64,000 bases of DNA, taken from Lachancea thermotolerans CBS 6340. Taxonomy: Eukaryota; Ascomycota; Saccharomycetes; Saccharomycetales; Saccharomycetaceae. Position 1 is the stretch's first letter. Each line of letters begins with the position of its first letter. The notes beneath the pieces are model-generated. The model had not been told where the DNA came from. It did not search any database and worked only from the letters and a program-made list of their open reading frames with translations. The stretch covers positions 1,178,001 to 1,242,000 of the forward strand of contig NC_013083.1 in NCBI RefSeq assembly GCF_000142805.1. The letters run 5' to 3'. The position numbers and the translations under genes are program-made. Positions 47,908-56,735 of this stretch are shown one piece after another.

Positions 47908-47951
47908 ATGTAAATCTCCGTGGAGTATACTTTTCACACCGGAGTTTACAT
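47908..47951. repeat. Imperfect inverted repeat, hairpin-like
   Basis: Left arm ATGTAAATCTCCG (47908-47920) pairs with right arm CCGGAGTTTACAT (47939-47951): 12 base pairs with one bulged T at 47915 and an 18-base loop. It lies about 375 bp upstream of TVP15. Confidence 0.6.
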
Positions 47952-48217
47952 GGAACGTACTCGGCCTGGGTTATTACGGCACGTGACCTATATATCATCG
48001 TGTACGCCAGCGCTCGTCGAGACGAAAACTTGCGTGGTGTCGCTGCAGCTGAGCCACGGCGGCGTCGGCGCCGGTCCCCGGAATACAAGACAGAGCTGCG
48101 CCACGGGAAATCGATCCTGCAAGCCGGAACTTGAGCGCCCGTAGCATGTTCTTTGGCTTTGTATTTGAGAGCCAGCCTCGGACTCCTGTAAGTGGCAAAT
48201 CAGCTTCCAAGGATGTC

Positions 48218-48237
48218 GATCACGTGCTTCCGTGATC
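48218..48237. repeat. Inverted repeat with CACGTG
   Basis: GATCACG (48218-48224) and CGTGATC (48231-48237) are perfect 7-base arms with a 6-base spacer, and the left arm overlaps CACGTG at 48221-48226. It may be a protein-binding site. Confidence 0.5.
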
Positions 48238-48974
48238 AGCTTTATGTTGTCGTAAATAGTGCTATATGGGTAGGTTAGGTTCAAAGATATAAAAAGAAAA
48301 AAAGGAAGGCAGTGAAAGGAGAAGTATCAGCGCGAGACCAAAGGCCGAAATTGGCAAACACAACAAGGCAGAGAAAGTAAGCGTAGCAACGGATGAGAAC
48401 ACCGGCGAGAAGTGCTCAATGGGCATACATCCTTGCTCACCAAGTGAGGGGAGCTCGGAAAGTATCTAGAACAAACAGAGAGGAATTATAAAACCTTGGC
48501 TAATGTAGAAAGTATGGAAAAGATAAAGGATAAAGGATAGAGATCAACGGAACGAAGCACCGAGTTTTGCACGTAGCATCCCGGAAGGTAGCAACGCTCA
48601 TTCAGGTGCTCGGCCTCCTTCAACACAATAACCTGCATCCCCTCCACACGCTCCTCCAACACCGCCTCTCCTGTCCCGGTTCTCATTTTTCCCCATTACG
48701 TCGCAATCTCAAGAAAATTTTTCTGTGTTTCCCCCTTTGTTTCCCGACGCTTCTGAATGGGAGCGGACGATTAGAAATTCTCTCATTATACATCATCGTT
48801 AAAACGCCCTCGGAATCGTTGTGATAGTCGAAGAGGTTTGAGTTTTGAGTATGAAGGTGGTGCTAGAAGTACAGCTGCTCCTGTAGACTTGAGAAAACAG
48901 AGTAGAAAGATAAGTGTAATTGAAAACTGGCGCATTGAAATAAAAAGAGAATGCACCTAGCCGTTTCAATTCCT

Positions 48975-49736
48975 TCACTCCTGGGCGCCCTCAGCAGGCT
49001 GTTGTTCGTCCTGGCCGGCCTCGGACATGTCGGAGGTCCACAAGGTCAAGTTATCCCTCAACAGTTGCATGATCAAAGTACTGTCTTTGTAAGACTCCTC
49101 AGAGAGTGTGTCAAGCTCAGCAATGGCATCGTCGAAAGCCTGCTTAGCCAAATGACAAGCCTTGTCTGGAGAATTCTGGATCTCGTAGTAGAAGACGGAG
49201 AAGTTCAGAGCTAGACCCAGACGGATTGGGTGCGTAGGGGGCAACTCAGTGGTAGCGATCTCAGAGGCGGTTTTGTAGGCTTCCAAAGAAGCGTTGGTAG
49301 CCTTGTCTCTGACCTCACCGGAAGAGAACTCGGCCAAGTAACGGTGGTAGTCACCCTTCATTTTGTAGTAGAAGACCTTAGACTCACCGGTAGTGGCCGA
49401 AGGGATCAAGTGTGTGTCGAGAACCGACAAGATGTCGTCACAGATCTTCGTCAGTTCAGTCTCGATCTTAGAACGGTAGTCGCGGATCAGCTTCACCTGG
49501 TGCTCAGATTTGTCCTTGGCCTCCTCTTTTTGCTCGATCGACGACACGATTCTCCACGAGGCACGGCGGGCACCGATCACATTTTTGTAAGCAACCGAGA
49601 GCAAGTTACGCTCCTCCACGGACAACTCTTGGCCGGAAGACGCTACGGCCTTCATGCTGTCGACCATTTCCTCGTAACGCTCGGCCTGTTCAGCAAGCTT
49701 GGCCAAGTAAACGGAATCTTCACGACTTTGTGACAT
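48975..49736 (-). CDS. BMH1: 14-3-3 protein (BMH1/BMH2 co-orthologue)
   Basis: A complete 253-residue 14-3-3 protein. Signature 1 ([20 protein letters not shown]) is at about residues 43-62, the phosphopeptide-binding DYHRYLAEF lies near 128-136, and signature 2 ([18 protein letters not shown]) near 213-230. The short Gln/Glu-rich tail resembles Bmh1 more than the poly-Gln tail of Bmh2, but a pre-duplication gene is ancestral to both. 14-3-3 proteins bind phosphoserine partners in Ras/MAPK, TOR, checkpoint and metabolic signalling. The strong codon bias fits an abundant protein. The neighbours TVP15 and ECM32 come from the two S. cerevisiae sister regions (YDR099W and YER177W). Confidence 0.97.
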   Translation of the reverse strand: MSQSREDSVYLAKLAEQAERYEEMVDSMKAVASSGQELSVEERNLLSVAYKNVIGARRASWRIVSSIEQKEEAKDKSEHQVKLIRDYRSKIETELTKICDDILSVLDTHLIPSATTGESKVFYYKMKGDYHRYLAEFSSGEVRDKATNASLEAYKTASEIATTELPPTHPIRLGLALNFSVFYYEIQNSPDKACHLAKQAFDDAIAELDTLSEESYKDSTLIMQLLRDNLTLWTSDMSEAGQDEQQPAEGAQE

Positions 49737-51004
49737 GTCTGATTTAGGGTGTTCTGCAAAGAATAAATGTTAGTACGTCTGTCTTCTGAACTCTAATGCC
49801 CTGTGAAGCTATGTTGAAGAAGCGTTGAAAAGGAGTAAGAGCAGTAGTCGAGAAAAAACGCAAGTTTTATCAATGTCAGATTTTTTCCCCTTAGTGTTTT
49901 TTTTTTTTCTCTCTCGAATGCAAAAAAAAGGGACGGGGCTGGTCGGACCAAGATCAACTGGATTTGGTTACCCGATTACTACATTTAGTTGCAACGCTAT
50001 GCAGCCAAGTAATGCGAATCATGAGGACCGAGCTAAACTCAGTCCCCTTCATTTTAGCCTCAGAACCAACTTTGCCAAAGGCTGTGACAACTATGCTTGG
50101 CAAAAGAGTACCTTGTCACAGACTCCTAACATTGACACAGGCCCCTTAATCGCTCTTAACTCGACATAGTACCACAGTTCCTTCTCTCCCCAGGCTTCCC
50201 ATAGGCCGGTTCTTTCAGCTGCTTTGCTCCGCGAAGCCATATTGTGCTCACATGGACTGGGACCGCAACTATAAATGAAAGCCCAAACCACTCCATTTCC
50301 ACGTCATCAAAGACGTTGAAAGTTTCACACGTGATTAAGACGTTCAGGTGACGAAAAAATCAAGCATAAGCCTCAGTAGCGGATACACAAGATCGATTTT
50401 GCCACCCTGTAAGAACAGTATCCCGATAACGTGAACACAGCCAGCTTACGGGTAAATCCAAAAGCTTCTCCAGTAACGCCCTATGTACATCAAGGCAACA
50501 CCGCCCCGTAGGACAAAAAGTAGCGCGGAATGGGTCGCTTGCATTGCATGTGTGAAACAAAAGGTAAACACAATTGGAATCAGGGGGCAAAAACAAGTCG
50601 GCATGTATTTTCGGTAGAGTAGGCCATAACGGGGCAACCCGCCCGTCTTGACAGCTTCACTGGGACCCAAAGCGCTTTAACAGCGCGAAATATCAGCACA
50701 CATACTATTTGAGTGTTCTTTCTCCTGCTTTGTGAAGTGGTAGTTGAATAGGAAGAAAGAAAGCGTGTTGTAGAAGTACAGGCAGAAAATGCTTTCAGCT
50801 AAAACAAGAAAATAGCATGTTATACGAAACAAGAAATCACCACTGAGGCATATGATAGAGGGTTTGACAGTAATGCCAGCGCAAGCAGAGAACAAGCTCC
50901 GACGTCTCTCTGCTTGAATTTGGTGCAGTAGGCGCAACGTTTGAAGTGTTTTCCCAAATTTAATATTACAAATAAACACTTTTAAACTTATCAAACATAC
51001 AAGC
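49737..51004. promoter_or_regulatory. BMH upstream region
   Basis: 1268 bp upstream of BMH up to the tRNA. Seen: a poly-T run near 49897-49908, Reb1-type TTACCCG at 49968-49974 and CGGGTAA at 50449-50455, and CACGTG at 50328-50333. Reb1 sites commonly mark nucleosome-free regions. The 61-138 codon ORFs here, including one that runs into the tRNA, are not supported. Confidence 0.4.
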
Positions 51005-51076
51005 GGTTCTATAGTGTAGTGGTTATCACTTTCGGTTCTGATCCGAACAACCCCGGTTCGAATCCGGGTAGGACCT
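51005..51076 (+). tRNA. tRNA-Gln (anticodon CTG)
   Basis: Acceptor GGTTCTA pairs with TAGGACC (one G-T wobble). The A-box region is TAGTGTAGTGG and the B box is GGTTCGAATCC inside the T stem CCCCGG/CCGGG. The anticodon stem is TTCGG/CCGAA with loop TTCTGAT, anticodon CTG at 51038-51040. There is no intron. A six-T terminator starts at 51076. Confidence 0.97.
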
Positions 51077-51214
51077 TTTTTGACCTCCAAAAATTGGTTT
51101 CGAATTTATCAGTAATAATTTGAAACCAATTAAGGCCCAGCAGTTGATTGCTCTATAAGATCTATTATTTTTTTAACTAATAATGCATCAGCTCCAGTGT
51201 CAGCGCTGTATTTT

Positions 51215-54200
51215 CTAATAGTTATCTAATGTTTCGAAAATGACCTCCTTCTCTTCCAGGTAATTAATGTAGTCCGCCCACAACTGGTCGCCCTTTTTCA
51301 TGACGTCCTTATTGCCCACCACCACAAGCCCGTTTTTAGCCCTGGTAAGGGCAACATTCATACGCCTGCGGTCCTTAACAAATCCAATTTTGTTTTCGCT
51401 GTTATTACGCACACATGAGAACAAGACAAACGATTTTTCGTGCCCTTGGAACGAGTCTACTGTGGCAACGTAGACACCGTTCACGATGTTGATTGTTACC
51501 TTATTAGCAGAGCCGCTAACAGATTCTCCACCGCCCAAGGCGTCGTCCTTGTCCATCTCCTGTTCCATAGCTTTGCCGCTAGGATTCACAATAGGGTCTT
51601 TTACTAGCATTTCCGATATCAAATCCCGCTGGGAAGAGTATGGCGTAATAACACCAATTTCATCTGTTTTCACGCCCTTCTCTAAAATTAGCTTGTGCAG
51701 AACAGCCAGTATGTACTCTGCTTCGTGTGCGTTATTGTAAGTGAAACCCCTCATGCCTCTCTTGGAATTGAACACCTTGTTCTCAGAACCCTGATTGCAT
51801 TGGTAAAAGAATAGAGGATACGATATACCAGGCCATTTTTTATCTTCCGCGGTTACGCCATCTTTCAGCTTTCCCTCGTAAAACTTCGCGATTGGAAACT
51901 CGCTTATCGCGGGATGCATCCTGTATTGGGTGTCTAGCATGTGAGGCTTTTCGTAAGTTCCATTAGTGAGAATTCTTTCAAACAGAGACATCTCTAATTG
52001 AGGAACGTTACTAAAACTGGATAATTGCTTTTCGTCTCCAACAAATACAAATCTCTTGATGCCTGGTAATGACAATGGCACCAAAGTCGAGACCTCAGAT
52101 GATTGGGTAGATTCGTCCATTATAACAGCAGGAAGCTCTCTTATTGCCTTAAGTTGGCGCCCACCAGAAGCAATATTTGTCGTGAAAATGATTTGTGCCT
52201 GCGCGATGTACCTATCAGAGATGGCGTTCTGAGTTGAAAGAAGCTTATTATATTGGTTCTTTGAAACCAAGCCAGGAACCCCTGAGCGAAGTTTGCTGAT
52301 GTTGTCCTTCATGTCTGCTGGAAGTTGCTCGTAGACGATATTGTGTAGACAAATCTTACCAAGCATATGTTTAGGGTTGTACTGAGATTCTTTAGACTGC
52401 GAAACGATTCTAAGGATTTTGATATCTGGCCTGTTTTCCATGAATTTCTCGGCAATATTGTCAATGGCAATGTTAGAAGCTGCAACACACAATATGGGTA
52501 GGGTGTGGAAATTTTCTATTAGTTGAAGAATAATTTCCTCGATTGTCGATGTTTTACCAGTGCCTGGAGGGCCTTGTAGGACAGTAATACTGTTGTTAAG
52601 TACATGCTGAATGGCAGCTTTCTGAGACTCGTTGAAAGTGTCCTTTGTGAATTGTAGCCTGTTGTTGAAATTTAGCTGTTTGATGCTTTCTTGGCCTAGA
52701 AGCAATTTGATAAATTTAGGATTTTGCACACGAGTCATGGCAAACATAATTCTGTTGACTTGTGCAGAACAAGGTAGTAGCTTGAAATGACTGTTACCTG
52801 CCTTGATTGGCAATGGTAGTTTGTTCCAAGAGTAAAGCTCTAATAGAAGCGTGATGTTATTTTTTCTCGATTCGAGCTCCCTCACGTAAGCGTACCAAAC
52901 TTTTGTTTCATCCTGGTCGGTGAGCATCAAAGGTTGCTGATTAGTGAATGGTAGGCGGCCAAGTTTAACCAAGTTTGGTGGCAATAGCTTTTTAACTTCT
53001 GAGCTATCAGCTTTCATGTTAACAACAAAGGCTTGTTCCTGAGCGTTCTTGGGCCAAGTAATCTGAAAGTCTTGAAGAAAGTCATTTTCAAGTCTTCCTT
53101 CGAGGAATAGAGCAAAGGAAAATTCATTGAAGTAGTCTTTTAAGGTGGAATATGACTTCTTAGGGATGTACTGAGTAAATCGCTTTATAGGCGCACCTTC
53201 TTCGAAGTCTTCAACTGAAGCTGTCTCCTCTGTCGGAACCATTTGTTGCTCGTTGCCCTTAGTATTTATAGGAGGCTTTGGAAGGCTTTTCACAGGATTT
53301 TTAGTGTTCGCGTTTGACTTGAGAGCACCCTTAGGAGACAAATCTTTGCCCCCAGAGGCCTTCCCGGGCCCTGTGCGAGTTTTTCCTAAGTTGGGTCTTT
53401 CGCCCTTGGTCTGCTCAATCTTTGTCGGGGTCTTACCAGCACGATTCTTTGACGCAGGAGTCGATTTGGAAGCCGTAATAGGTGCCTTTCTTTTTTGGAA
53501 TCTGGACTCTGACCCTAGCGCCTGCTTTTCCTCGATAGCTTTTTTCTCAATTGTTGACGAGGGTTTCGTTTTGGCACTCGATGTAAGATTTTCATGCACT
53601 TTCTGGGAGTTTTTTGACTTGAGAGATGGATTTATTGGACTATTTTTAGGTTTCGCCAAACCTTTCGATCCACTTTTAGGCCCCTTATTGACTGCAGGCT
53701 TCATTTGCTTCATTTGTCTGTTAGCGTTACTGTTTCGTTCTCCATTTGGCGTGTCATTTTTAGAGGCCTTAATGCCCTTAAAAGACCTCAAACTGATATT
53801 AGAGTCACTAGAAATGATACTGTTAACTTTTTTCGTTTCGTAAGCATCTTTAGCCATTTCTTCCAGCCTTGTAAGTGGCTTTTTCTCGCGGGGTTTCCTC
53901 GTCTTACCAGCGGTACGACCCTTCCCTTTCTGACCTCTTCCAATTTTTCTTCCTCCCTTCTTGTATACGCTTTTTCCGTTTGAGACGTCTTGAATGCCTA
54001 ACAATGTGTACAAGAATTTGCCGCTACTCTCGGAAACGTAGTCTTTGACATTGGCTTTCTTAGAAAGACACGAATCACACAGAACATTTCCCTTATTGTT
54101 CACGTTCAATTTGGATTCTTTACCGCATTCACCACAACAGCAGTCCCTGACTTTCACGTATCGTTGCCAATTTTTCAGCAAAGATCCGTTTGCAAGAGAA

Positions 54201-54466
54201 TAAACCGTACTTGGCTTCTCAGACTCAGCATAGTCTCGCGAAAAGCAACTGGTGCACAATAAGTCTATATCTTCGCCGCCAAACCTGATAATTTGGAGTA
54301 AATGTACGTTATTATTTTGGCATTCTTCACAACACACTTCTTCTTCTGATGGCAAAGAGACTATTGTCTTGTGTCGGGTAGCCGATAGGTGCTTCATCGT
54401 CTCCTGTGGTTCAGCGCACAAATCGCATGTCAAACAGCGGAACGCCTGAAAATTGGTTTCGCTCAT
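51215..54466 (-). CDS. ECM32: Ecm32/Mtt1, Upf1-like helicase
   Basis: 1083 residues from the ATG at 54464-54466; the frame is open six codons further only through TTG. S. cerevisiae Ecm32 is 1121. The N-terminal Cys-rich region (about 1-145) has repeated CxxC pairs (CLTCDLC, CCEEC, CCCGEC, CDSC) like a zinc module. A long basic Lys/Pro/Ser-rich disordered stretch follows (about 165-410). The superfamily 1 helicase core has Walker A GPPGTGKT at 632-639, DESTQSSE as motif II, GDEKQL, QYRMHP and the C-terminal VDSFQGHEK and ALTRAKNGL motifs. Ecm32 binds eRF1/eRF3 and affects translation termination. It is divergent from TMT1, 206 bp apart, as in S. cerevisiae (YER176W/YER175C). Confidence 0.92.
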   Translation of the reverse strand: MSETNFQAFRCLTCDLCAEPQETMKHLSATRHKTIVSLPSEEEVCCEECQNNNVHLLQIIRFGGEDIDLLCTSCFSRDYAESEKPSTVYSLANGSLLKNWQRYVKVRDCCCGECGKESKLNVNNKGNVLCDSCLSKKANVKDYVSESSGKFLYTLLGIQDVSNGKSVYKKGGRKIGRGQKGKGRTAGKTRKPREKKPLTRLEEMAKDAYETKKVNSIISSDSNISLRSFKGIKASKNDTPNGERNSNANRQMKQMKPAVNKGPKSGSKGLAKPKNSPINPSLKSKNSQKVHENLTSSAKTKPSSTIEKKAIEEKQALGSESRFQKRKAPITASKSTPASKNRAGKTPTKIEQTKGERPNLGKTRTGPGKASGGKDLSPKGALKSNANTKNPVKSLPKPPINTKGNEQQMVPTEETASVEDFEEGAPIKRFTQYIPKKSYSTLKDYFNEFSFALFLEGRLENDFLQDFQITWPKNAQEQAFVVNMKADSSEVKKLLPPNLVKLGRLPFTNQQPLMLTDQDETKVWYAYVRELESRKNNITLLLELYSWNKLPLPIKAGNSHFKLLPCSAQVNRIMFAMTRVQNPKFIKLLLGQESIKQLNFNNRLQFTKDTFNESQKAAIQHVLNNSITVLQGPPGTGKTSTIEEIILQLIENFHTLPILCVAASNIAIDNIAEKFMENRPDIKILRIVSQSKESQYNPKHMLGKICLHNIVYEQLPADMKDNISKLRSGVPGLVSKNQYNKLLSTQNAISDRYIAQAQIIFTTNIASGGRQLKAIRELPAVIMDESTQSSEVSTLVPLSLPGIKRFVFVGDEKQLSSFSNVPQLEMSLFERILTNGTYEKPHMLDTQYRMHPAISEFPIAKFYEGKLKDGVTAEDKKWPGISYPLFFYQCNQGSENKVFNSKRGMRGFTYNNAHEAEYILAVLHKLILEKGVKTDEIGVITPYSSQRDLISEMLVKDPIVNPSGKAMEQEMDKDDALGGGESVSGSANKVTINIVNGVYVATVDSFQGHEKSFVLFSCVRNNSENKIGFVKDRRRMNVALTRAKNGLVVVGNKDVMKKGDQLWADYINYLEEKEVIFETLDNY

Positions 54467-54672
54467 CGCACCGGTTATATGCAAGCTTGAGTTCCCGTAA
54501 AATGTCCAGGATGATCCATCGCAGCAAAATGATATTTAACTAATTTAATAGATCTCGACATAGGCACGTGATCAACTATCCTTCTGAAATAGACCTCAAA
54601 CGCCATATTCTTATTCCTTTCAAATCATCGCCCTGCGTTGTTGCTTGATACCTAAACGCGAGGCTAGTGATC
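54467..54672. promoter_or_regulatory. ECM32/TMT1 divergent promoter
   Basis: 206 bp with CACGTGATC at 54565-54573. It must serve both genes. No TATA of full consensus is visible. Confidence 0.35.
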
Positions 54673-55530
54673 ATGTCCGAGTTCTCGTCAAGTAATTATG
54701 ATGCCAGAAATTATTCCGAGGCAAGACCTCGGTATCCTGCGGAGTATTTTGAATATCTACGTAATTATCATGTGGGGAAGAAAGACCTACTTGTAGACGT
54801 TGGATGCGGGCCTGGCTCCTTTTCACTTGAGTTGAAACGGCACCTTGGATTTCGTAATCTGGAAGGTACAGATCTTTCAGCCAGGATGATTGAAAGGGCC
54901 AACGCAGAGGTCAGCGGCAGAGGGGCTAGCGATGCCAGGTTCAGCGTCCATGCAGCAGAAGACCTTGATTGGCTATCTGCAGGATCAGTGGATATGATAA
55001 CAGCGGCACAATGCAGTCACTGGTTAGATTTCTCAGCATTCCAGAAAGCTGCATATCGCGTTCTGCGGCCTCAGGGAACACTGGCAGTTTGGGGCTACGT
55101 TGACCCCATAATTGTTGAATATCCCGAAACCGATACTCTTCTAGAGGAGTTTCAATACGGTGATTCTTTTCTAGGGCCTTACTGGGAAAATCCTGGCAGA
55201 AACATACTCCGGACACTTTTGCGATGCCAAGTCATTGACAGAAGGAGTTATAGTAACATTGCTCAAGCCACCTATCGGGCTAGATCCACGGCAAGCTCCT
55301 GTGATTACACACGCCCGCTCGTAATGGTCAAAAAAATGTCCCTTTCAGACTTTGAAGGTTATATTAAATCTTGGAGCGCATACAGCTCGTGGAGAAATCA
55401 GAATCCAGCGAGCGACGATCTCTGTAAAGGGTTTCTGGGCAGGTTGCGGCTAAATACAGGGACCAGTTCAAGTTCGACTTTTACAGTTGCCTGGAATTCA
55501 GTCTACAAGTTCGCCAAAAGGCGAGTTTGA
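54673..55530 (+). CDS. TMT1: Tmt1, trans-aconitate methyltransferase
   Basis: 285 residues from the ATG at 54673; the frame opens two codons earlier only with GTG. S. cerevisiae Tmt1 is 299. A class I SAM methyltransferase fold: motif I VDVGCGPG at residues 41-48, an acidic GTDLSARMIERA segment near 61, and AAQCSHWLDF near 115. The enzyme monomethylates trans-aconitate and isopropylmalate, removing inhibitors of the TCA cycle and leucine pathway. In the family the C-terminal half (PLVMVKKMSLSDFEGYIKSWSAY) forms the substrate lid. ECM32, TMT1, GRX4, RAD24 and BRR2 keep the S. cerevisiae order. Confidence 0.9.
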   Translation: MSEFSSSNYDARNYSEARPRYPAEYFEYLRNYHVGKKDLLVDVGCGPGSFSLELKRHLGFRNLEGTDLSARMIERANAEVSGRGASDARFSVHAAEDLDWLSAGSVDMITAAQCSHWLDFSAFQKAAYRVLRPQGTLAVWGYVDPIIVEYPETDTLLEEFQYGDSFLGPYWENPGRNILRTLLRCQVIDRRSYSNIAQATYRARSTASSCDYTRPLVMVKKMSLSDFEGYIKSWSAYSSWRNQNPASDDLCKGFLGRLRLNTGTSSSSTFTVAWNSVYKFAKRRV

Positions 55531-55910
55531 CCTCAAATTATGCAGGATGGCACGCTGAACCAGATGGTTTGTTTCGAAGGACAGAAAACGATGCCAACCT
55601 TTTTCATTTCCGAAGTGCCACCGGTTAGCTGACTGGACCAGTGAATTCCTTGCGAAGTTTGTTCTTAGTAATGAAGTCTACGCTGATTGGATACCAATCA
55701 CATGATCGAATACTCTTGACGGTGTTCGTCACGAAGGGACCAAATATAGCGAAATGCGGGTATAAGCAGCATTGGAATTCAAAGCTAACAGAGCCTTTCA
55801 GAATTAATCTATTGTAAGTAGAGGCTCGATATTGCTCTTGAAATAGCTTTCAAACGTTAGTTCAAGCTTTCTGTGCCAAAGACAAAGAACTATACAACAA
55901 TTTGCTTGAA
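55531..55910. other. Intergenic region TMT1 to GRX
   Basis: 380 bp with the TMT1 3' region and GRX promoter. I see no strong motif, ORF or RNA gene. Confidence 0.5.
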
Positions 55911-56633
55911 ATGGTAGTTATAGAAATCACATCTCAAGACCAGTTCACAGACTTAACTACAGTCAACGCTGAGGGAAAGCTTATTGCACTTTATTTCCAC
56001 ACTACTTGGGCAGAGCCATGCAAGACTATGAATACAGTTTACACCGCTTTGAGCGAGGAACCTGTTAACAAGGAAGTTCAATTTCTCGCCATTAACGCTG
56101 ACGACAATGCGGAAATCGCTGAACTGTTTGAGGTTTCGTCTGTGCCATACTTTGTGCTGGTTAGAAACAACACGATTCTCAAAGAGCTATCCGGTGCGGA
56201 CCCCAAAGAGTTTGTCAAGGCTCTAAATCAGTTCAATGGGAGCCTGGCAGAAGGTGCAGGAGCTCCACCACAACCCGCGCAGAATGAGGGCGTAGAAGAA
56301 GAGGAACCTGTGGAAACCGAAGAGGAACTTATGGAGAGACTGAAGAAGCTAACCCAAGCAGCCCCAGTGATGCTGTTCATGAAAGGTACCCCTTCTGAAC
56401 CTAAGTGCGGCTTCAGCAGACAGATGGTTGGGATACTTCGGGAATATCAAGTCAGGTTTGGGTTTTTCGATATCCTAAAAGATGATTCTATCAGACAAGG
56501 CTTGAAGAAGTTTTCTGATTGGCCAACTTTCCCCCAGTTGTACATAAGTGGCGAATTTCAAGGTGGTCTCGATATCATAAAGGAATCTCTCGAGGAAGAC
56601 CCTGAGTTTTTCCAACACGCCATGAACGCTTAG
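55911..56633 (+). CDS. GRX4: Monothiol glutaredoxin (Grx3/Grx4 co-orthologue)
   Basis: 240 residues from the ATG at 55911 (the upstream open codons start with TTG). An N-terminal thioredoxin-like domain (about 1-108) has WAEPC at 33-37, the monothiol version of the usual WCGPC. An acidic linker (about 126-143) leads to a glutaredoxin domain with the CGFS active site at 166-169, followed by the [13 protein letters not shown] glutathione-binding segment. Grx3/4 carry a bridging Fe-S cluster, deliver iron in the cytosol and switch off Aft1/2-type regulators. S. cerevisiae has two copies from the genome duplication (YDR098C and YER174C); this single gene is ancestral to both. It is convergent with RAD24. 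Confidence 0.95.
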   Translation: MVVIEITSQDQFTDLTTVNAEGKLIALYFHTTWAEPCKTMNTVYTALSEEPVNKEVQFLAINADDNAEIAELFEVSSVPYFVLVRNNTILKELSGADPKEFVKALNQFNGSLAEGAGAPPQPAQNEGVEEEEPVETEEELMERLKKLTQAAPVMLFMKGTPSEPKCGFSRQMVGILREYQVRFGFFDILKDDSIRQGLKKFSDWPTFPQLYISGEFQGGLDIIKESLEEDPEFFQHAMNA

Positions 56634-56735
56634 CGCTAATATCCATTTACATCTATAGATAATTACATGAAAATGAAGTCAAGGCGCAGTTCACCTGGTG
56701 CAAAGTAAAATAATAAGTTAGAGGTTCCAAGGCCT

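Larger units (their letters stand above)
47534..48974. other. Long intergenic region TVP15 to BMH
   Basis: 1441 bp that no gene explains. It contains CACGTG at 47980-47985 and 48221-48226, two inverted repeats (47908-47951 and 48218-48237), a purine-rich A/G block at about 48290-48320, repeated AAAGGATA units near 48520-48540, and a C-rich stretch at about 48635-48670. The 64-98 codon ORFs overlap in multiple frames with no domain. Promoter for TVP15 on the left and 3' region of BMH on the right. Confidence 0.5.

Noticed and set aside
48567-48824. 85-codon ORF in the TVP15-BMH gap
   Set aside because: Composition follows a C-rich low-complexity stretch and no family is recognisable.
50677-51090. 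137-codon minus-strand ORF downstream of BMH promoter
   Set aside because: It runs across the tRNA-Gln gene on the opposite strand and has no recognisable domain.
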